A stretch of DNA of 8,557 nt from the NCBI GenBank assembly GCA_035527455.1, contig DATLAN010000001.1, positions 1 to 8,557 on the forward strand, in the 5' to 3' direction. Shown here piece after piece: positions 4,616-8,557 of the stretch (the first letter of the stretch is position 1; each line of letters begins with the position of its first letter). This DNA is from DATLAN01 sp035527455. GTDB taxonomy: Bacteria > Planctomycetota > Planctomycetia > Pirellulales > Thermoguttaceae. Under the pieces are notes generated by a model, which worked only from the letters and a program-made list of their open reading frames with translations, made no database searches and had not been told where the DNA came from. The position numbers and the translations under genes were made by a program.

Positions 4616-6607
4616 ATGTTTTTCGGTGTTCCCGGTCCGATGGAGTTGATTATCCTCTTGGGGCTTGGCGGTGCAGGGCTTCCCCTGGGCGTTCCGCCGG
4701 CTGAAGAAGTTCCGCTGATGGCCAACGTGGCCCCGGAAGAGTGTGTTTTCTACGTGACCTGGGCCGGGCAGGCCGAGCCGGACCCGAACAGCCCGAACCG
4801 CACCGAGCAGCTCGTCGCCGAGCCGGAGGTCCAGTTCCTCGTCAAAGAGGTCATCCGGCAGATCGAGAACAGCCTGATCCAAACGGCCCAGCGCGAGGAG
4901 CCCGCGGTCGTGCCGCTGGTCAAAGACGTCTCCGGATGGGTCCAGACGCTGCTGAAGAGTCCTACCGCGGCGTTCATCTCCGAGGTCAAGATGACCGGCG
5001 AGGGTCCGCCCGAGATCCGCGGCGGCCTGATCGTTCGCGTGGGTGAGGACGGGGCCAAACTGAAGGCCGCGCTGGAGGGCTATCAATCGCAGTTCCTTCC
5101 GCCCGGCATCGCCCAGCCGTTGCAGGTCGCCGACGATACCTGGTACCGGCTGACCTTCGACCCGGAAGCCCCGCAGATTACCTGGGGCGTGCGGCACAAT
5201 TACCTGATCGTGGGCATCGGCGAAGGGTCGGTCGAAGCGATCTGGGCCCAAGCCGCCACTCCCCCGCCGAAGTGGCTGACCGATCTCAGGGAACAACTGC
5301 CGGTCGATCGCGTCTCGACGATTACGTACATCAATGTGAAGAAACTCGCCGAGATGGCCGTCCCCATGATCCGCGACCGCGATTTTCAGGCGTTCTGGCC
5401 GGCTTCAGGGCTGGATAAGATCACGACGCTGGCCTCGGTCACGGGGCTGGACGATCAGGGGTTCGTCAGCAAGACGCTGGTGGGCATCGAGGGAGAGCCC
5501 ACCGGGCTGCTGAGTTTCGTGGATGCGACGCCGCTGGCGGCAAGCGACCTGGCGCCGATTCCCGCCGACGCCACCCTCGCGCTGGCCGCCCGAGTGAACG
5601 CCGAGGCCATCTTCGACACGATCGCCGACATGGTGGGAAGAATCTCTCCGCGCGATCGACAACAAATGGACGAGGGGATCGCCCAAATGGAGCAGGAGTT
5701 CGGGATCAACCTGCGCAACGATATCCTCAAGGCCGTCGGCGATACGGTCTGCGTGTACAACTCGCCGCACGAGGGCGGGTTGGTGTTCACGGGCTTGACG
5801 GCCGTGATTCCGGTCAAGGACCACGCGGCGCTCTCGGCCGCCCATGAGAAACTGATCGCGCTGGCCAAGGCCGAGCTGAAACGGGCCGAGGAGCGCTACC
5901 TCGAGATGGCCGAAGAGCATGGCTTCTACCGGCGTCCCCAGCCGCGGATCGAGGAGTTCGAGTTCGCCGGCGAGAAGATCTACTTCCTGAACATTCGCGG
6001 CGAGGGGGTGCCCTTCGCCCCGGCATGGTGTTTGACCGAGACGGAACTGATCGGGGCCCTGTTCCCGCAGAACATCAAGGCCTATCTCTCGCGCGGTGAA
6101 GATATCCAGCCGATCGGCACGGTGCCGGAAGTGGCCGGGTTGTTCGAAGGCGGGTCGGGCCCGGTCGCACTGGTGTACGTCGACACGCCCAAGCTGTTCG
6201 ACCTGGTCTATCCGTTGGTGCCGTTTGCGGCCCAGGCGGGCTTCGGTGCTTTGGCCCGGGAAGGGATCGACATCAACGTCTCGATCCTGCCGTCGGCCAA
6301 GTCGATCCGCAAGCACCTGCGTCCCGACGTGGTGGTCGTGCGGCGCAACGCGGCGGGCATCGAGCTGACCAGCCGTCAGAGCCTGCCCGGCGGGGCCATC
6401 GCGCCGGTCATGCCCGCGGTATTCCTACTCGCGCCGTGGGTGGCGTTCAGGAGCAGCGGGCCGATGCCTACGGAAGTGATGAAGGCTCCGGCCGAGATGT
6501 ACGAGGAACGAGTCATCGAGAAGGACGAAGCGTATCCGGTACCGGAGATGGTCCCGGACACGCCGGACCCGCGACCGGCCTACGAATTCGAACCGGTGCC
6601 CAGGTAA
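4616..6607 (+). CDS. Unrecognised planctomycete-type protein, first of a tandem paralog pair
   Basis: The protein has 663 residues. The start at 4616 has AAGGAG seven bases upstream. A short uncharged hydrophobic segment (about 9-25, ELIILLGLGGAGL) leads into LPLGVPPAEE. No basic n-region is present, so export is possible but unproven. A conserved N-terminal block follows (APEECVFYVTWAGQAEPD, 39-56; TEQLVAEPEVQ, 63-73). The middle contains SGLDKITTLASVTGLD (264-279) and a charged helical stretch at about 403-437. The C-terminal part has AWCLTETELIGALFPQNIK (470-488) and the closing block LPSAKSIRKHLRP...VRRNAAGIEL. A hydrophobic stretch (598-611) and a Pro/Glu-rich tail end the protein. Cys43, Cys379 and Cys472 are shared with the next gene's product. 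Much of the middle is shared block for block with the paralog. I know no function; I recall similar uncharacterised proteins in planctomycetes. A DUF3352-like fold is a weak guess. Confidence 0.9.
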   Translation: MFFGVPGPMELIILLGLGGAGLPLGVPPAEEVPLMANVAPEECVFYVTWAGQAEPDPNSPNRTEQLVAEPEVQFLVKEVIRQIENSLIQTAQREEPAVVPLVKDVSGWVQTLLKSPTAAFISEVKMTGEGPPEIRGGLIVRVGEDGAKLKAALEGYQSQFLPPGIAQPLQVADDTWYRLTFDPEAPQITWGVRHNYLIVGIGEGSVEAIWAQAATPPPKWLTDLREQLPVDRVSTITYINVKKLAEMAVPMIRDRDFQAFWPASGLDKITTLASVTGLDDQGFVSKTLVGIEGEPTGLLSFVDATPLAASDLAPIPADATLALAARVNAEAIFDTIADMVGRISPRDRQQMDEGIAQMEQEFGINLRNDILKAVGDTVCVYNSPHEGGLVFTGLTAVIPVKDHAALSAAHEKLIALAKAELKRAEERYLEMAEEHGFYRRPQPRIEEFEFAGEKIYFLNIRGEGVPFAPAWCLTETELIGALFPQNIKAYLSRGEDIQPIGTVPEVAGLFEGGSGPVALVYVDTPKLFDLVYPLVPFAAQAGFGALAREGIDINVSILPSAKSIRKHLRPDVVVVRRNAAGIELTSRQSLPGGAIAPVMPAVFLLAPWVAFRSSGPMPTEVMKAPAEMYEERVIEKDEAYPVPEMVPDTPDPRPAYEFEPVPR

Positions 6608-6622
6608 TGCGTGTTTTCTCTC

Positions 6623-6646
6623 GTTCCCAAGCCGGAGCTTGGGAAC
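6623..6646. repeat. Perfect 10-bp hairpin repeat between the two paralogs
   Basis: GTTCCCAAGC and GCTTGGGAAC flank a CGGA loop, 15 bases past the TAA of the first paralog and 51 bases before the second start. No T-tract follows. In a joint transcript it could be a partial terminator, a processing site or an mRNA stabiliser. I recall GTTCCCAAGC(N4)GCTTGGGAAC elements as dispersed repeats in planctomycetes and some other bacteria. Confidence 0.85.
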
Positions 6647-6697
6647 CAGGGGGAGGCTGCCAACACAACCGCTAACTCGAACGAGAGGAGATGAACC

Positions 6698-8557
6698 ATG
6701 GCGATGTCGACAATGATGTTCAGCCCATTGATTGTGCTCTTGGCCTTAAGCGGCGGGATCGGACTGCCGATGGGGGTGCCGCCGGCGCCGGAAGACCCCA
6801 TGATGTCCCAAGCGGCACCCGAGCAGTGCCTGTTCTACACGACCTGGGCCGGCATGGCCGAGCCGGACGCGACCAGCGAGAACCAGACGGAGCAGCTCCT
6901 GGCGGAACCGGAAGTCCAGCACCTGATCGCCGAGGTCGAGCGGCAGATCACCGCCGCACTGGTCAAAGCGGCCGAAGGTGAGGGGCCGGAGGCCGTGCCG
7001 ATGGTCAAGGACGCCATCGGGTGGTTCAAGACGCTGATCACCCAGCCGACGATGATGTACGTCGGCGAAGTCAAGATTCCCGGCCCCGACGAGCAGATCA
7101 ACGGCGAGGCGCCCGACATCCGAGCCGGCGCAATGGTCCGCATCGGCGGCGACATCGCCAATCTGCGGGCGAAGCTGGAAGGATACCAGTTGATGGTGCT
7201 CCGCGACAAAGTCGCAACGGTGCAGATCAACGGCCAGCCCTGGTACCGGCTGACGTTCGACCCGCAGGCACCGAAGATCACCTGGGGCACGTGGGGCGAA
7301 TACCTTATCGTGACCGTCGGCGAAGGCGAGACGGAGGCCCTGCTGGCGCGGACCCAGACGCCCGCCCCCGCCTGGCTGACCGAGCTGCGGCAGCAGTTGC
7401 CCGTCGAGCGGATCTCGACCGTCTCGTACGTCGACGTGAAGTCGATCATGGATCTCGCGCTCCGAGCCTATATGGGAGCATACGAAGCGGCACGGGACTT
7501 CGATGGCCCGCCCGTGGCCCTGCCGCCGATGGCCCGCAATCCCGTGGCGGCCTTCCTCAACGCGTCCGGGCTCAACAAGGTCACGTCGCTTGCCTCGGTC
7601 ACCGGGCTGGACGGGGAGGGCTTCGTCAGCCGCACGCAAGTGGGGATCGAGGGGGTGCCGCGCGGGCTGTTGAGTTTCGTGGATGCGAAGCCGCTGGCGG
7701 CTGGGGACCTGGCCACGATCCCCAGCGACGCCACGATCGCCATGGCCCTGCGGATCAACGCCGAGGCCGTGTTCGACACGATCACATCGATGGTCGGGCA
7801 GATCGAGCCGCGGGCACGCGGCGAAATGGCCCAAGGGATCGCCATGATGGAAGCGTCCCTGGGCTTCAACCTCCGCAACGACGTGCTGAAGGCCCTGGGC
7901 GACTCGATCTGCATCTACAACTCGCCGGGCGAAGGCGGGCTGGTGGTCACCGGCGTGACGGCCGTGATCGACGTGAAGGATCGCGAGTCGCTGGCCATGG
8001 TCAACGAAAGGCTGATCGCCCTGTTCAAGGCCCAGATGCAGAGGGAAGAGGAGTATCGCCGCGAGGAGTCGGGACGTTACTATCGGCCCAGTCCGCGGAT
8101 CGAGCAGTTCGAGTTCGCCGGGCAGACGGTCTACTTCTTCAACGCCCGGGAGAGCGACGTGCCGGTCGCGCCGGCGTGGTGCCTGACCGAGGACAAGCTG
8201 ATCGCGGCCCTGTTCCCGCAGAACATCAAGTCCTATCTCTCGCGGGGCGCGGAGTTCGAGCCGATCACGACGCTGCCGAAGGTGGCCGGGCTGTTCGAGG
8301 GAGACGCCGGCCCGCTGGCGATGATGTACGTCGATACGAAGAGCGTCTTCGAGCTGGTCTATCCGCTGGTTCCGATGCTCCTGCAGGTCGGGCTGGGCGA
8401 ATTGTCCCGGGGAGGGATCGACGTGAACATCGGCCCGCTGCCCTCGGCCCCGGCGATCGGCAGGCACTTAAGCGGGAGCGTGTCGGCCGTGCGGCGGAAC
8501 GAGGCGGGCGTCGAACTGATCGCCCGGCAGACGCTGCCCGGCGGGAGCATCGGCGCG
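6698..8557 (+). CDS. Unrecognised protein, second tandem paralog, 3'-truncated by window edge
   Basis: The frame is open for 620 codons from 6698 to the last base with no stop. AGGAG (6686-6690) lies seven bases before the ATG, as in the first paralog. The in-frame Met codons at 6704, 6713 and 6716 fit the ribosome site less well. The product parallels its neighbour along its whole visible length: a short hydrophobic segment (about 9-22), GLPMGVPPAPED, then PEQCLFYTTWAGMAEPD, TEQLLAEPEVQ, SGLNKVTSLASVTGLD, AWCLTEDKLIAALFPQNIK and VRRNEAGVEL. One 80-residue block (SGLNK... to MVGQI) is 59/80 identical by hand count. It has short insertions, for example about four residues near 130 and a stretch between 'MDLALRAY' and 'AFLNAS'. 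The three shared cysteines are conserved. About 40-70 C-terminal residues are missing if it matches the neighbour. The arrangement suggests a gene duplication, with both probably co-transcribed. Function is unknown. Confidence 0.9.
   Translation, partial: MAMSTMMFSPLIVLLALSGGIGLPMGVPPAPEDPMMSQAAPEQCLFYTTWAGMAEPDATSENQTEQLLAEPEVQHLIAEVERQITAALVKAAEGEGPEAVPMVKDAIGWFKTLITQPTMMYVGEVKIPGPDEQINGEAPDIRAGAMVRIGGDIANLRAKLEGYQLMVLRDKVATVQINGQPWYRLTFDPQAPKITWGTWGEYLIVTVGEGETEALLARTQTPAPAWLTELRQQLPVERISTVSYVDVKSIMDLALRAYMGAYEAARDFDGPPVALPPMARNPVAAFLNASGLNKVTSLASVTGLDGEGFVSRTQVGIEGVPRGLLSFVDAKPLAAGDLATIPSDATIAMALRINAEAVFDTITSMVGQIEPRARGEMAQGIAMMEASLGFNLRNDVLKALGDSICIYNSPGEGGLVVTGVTAVIDVKDRESLAMVNERLIALFKAQMQREEEYRREESGRYYRPSPRIEQFEFAGQTVYFFNARESDVPVAPAWCLTEDKLIAALFPQNIKSYLSRGAEFEPITTLPKVAGLFEGDAGPLAMMYVDTKSVFELVYPLVPMLLQVGLGELSRGGIDVNIGPLPSAPAIGRHLSGSVSAVRRNEAGVELIARQTLPGGSIGA

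Noticed and set aside
4354..4704. 116-residue plus frame at the start of the first paralog
   Set aside because: It overlaps the paralog start out of frame, lacks a ribosome site and has no recognisable content.
5405..6316. 303-residue minus-strand frame opposite the first paralog
   Set aside because: Same antisense composition as the shadow over the second paralog, which reflects the paralogy of the sense genes rather than a real conserved antisense gene.
6691..6981. Alternative ATG at 6691 for the gene after the 10-bp hairpin
   Set aside because: It abuts the AGGAG tract with no spacing and opens a different short frame; the ATG at 6698 gives the paralog.
6746..8467. 573-residue minus-strand frame opposite the second paralog
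   Set aside because: His/Asp/Arg-rich antisense shadow; the plus strand encodes a clear paralog of its neighbour over the same bases.

Overview
The window most likely comes from a planctomycete, probably of the Pirellulales type. The GC content is high. There is a pseudopilin of the DUF1559 class, with the planctomycete-typical FTLVELLVV-V-IGILIA-LPAVQ start. The intergenic spaces carry several unrelated short palindromic repeats, which I associate with these genomes from memory.

Layout, left to right. Positions 2-514 (+) hold the 3' part of a metal-dependent cyclase/kynurenine formamidase-like hydrolase, cut by the window edge. Positions 511-634 hold a palindromic 26-bp repeat cluster with an inverted copy. 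It lies between two convergent genes and supplies the TAG stop codon of both. Positions 631-1155 (-) hold a small membrane-anchored, cysteine-containing protein of unknown function. Positions 1219-2334 (-) hold the DUF1559 pseudopilin, with a good sigma70-type promoter and a strong Shine-Dalgarno. These two minus genes look like one transcription unit. Positions 2567-2642 hold a perfect 31-bp inverted repeat just past the stop of the next minus gene, a 12-helix major facilitator superfamily (MFS) transporter (2649-4010).

Positions 4011-4615 form a gene-free divergent region of about 600 bp. It contains a degenerate 7-bp tandem repeat, two diverged 74-nt direct repeats, a GC palindrome, a weak promoter candidate with a palindromic spacer, and an 8-bp inverted repeat. 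Positions 4616-6607 and 6698-8557 (+) hold two tandem paralogous proteins of unknown function. The second runs off the window. They are separated by 90 bp containing a third type of perfect hairpin, and each has the same AGGAG-7-nt-ATG start context.

No coherent metabolic or defence system is visible. The pseudopilin and the small anchored protein probably work together at the envelope. The two paralogs form a second unit of unknown role. The most notable signals are the repeats placed exactly at gene ends and the tandem paralog pair with patches of unusually high DNA identity.
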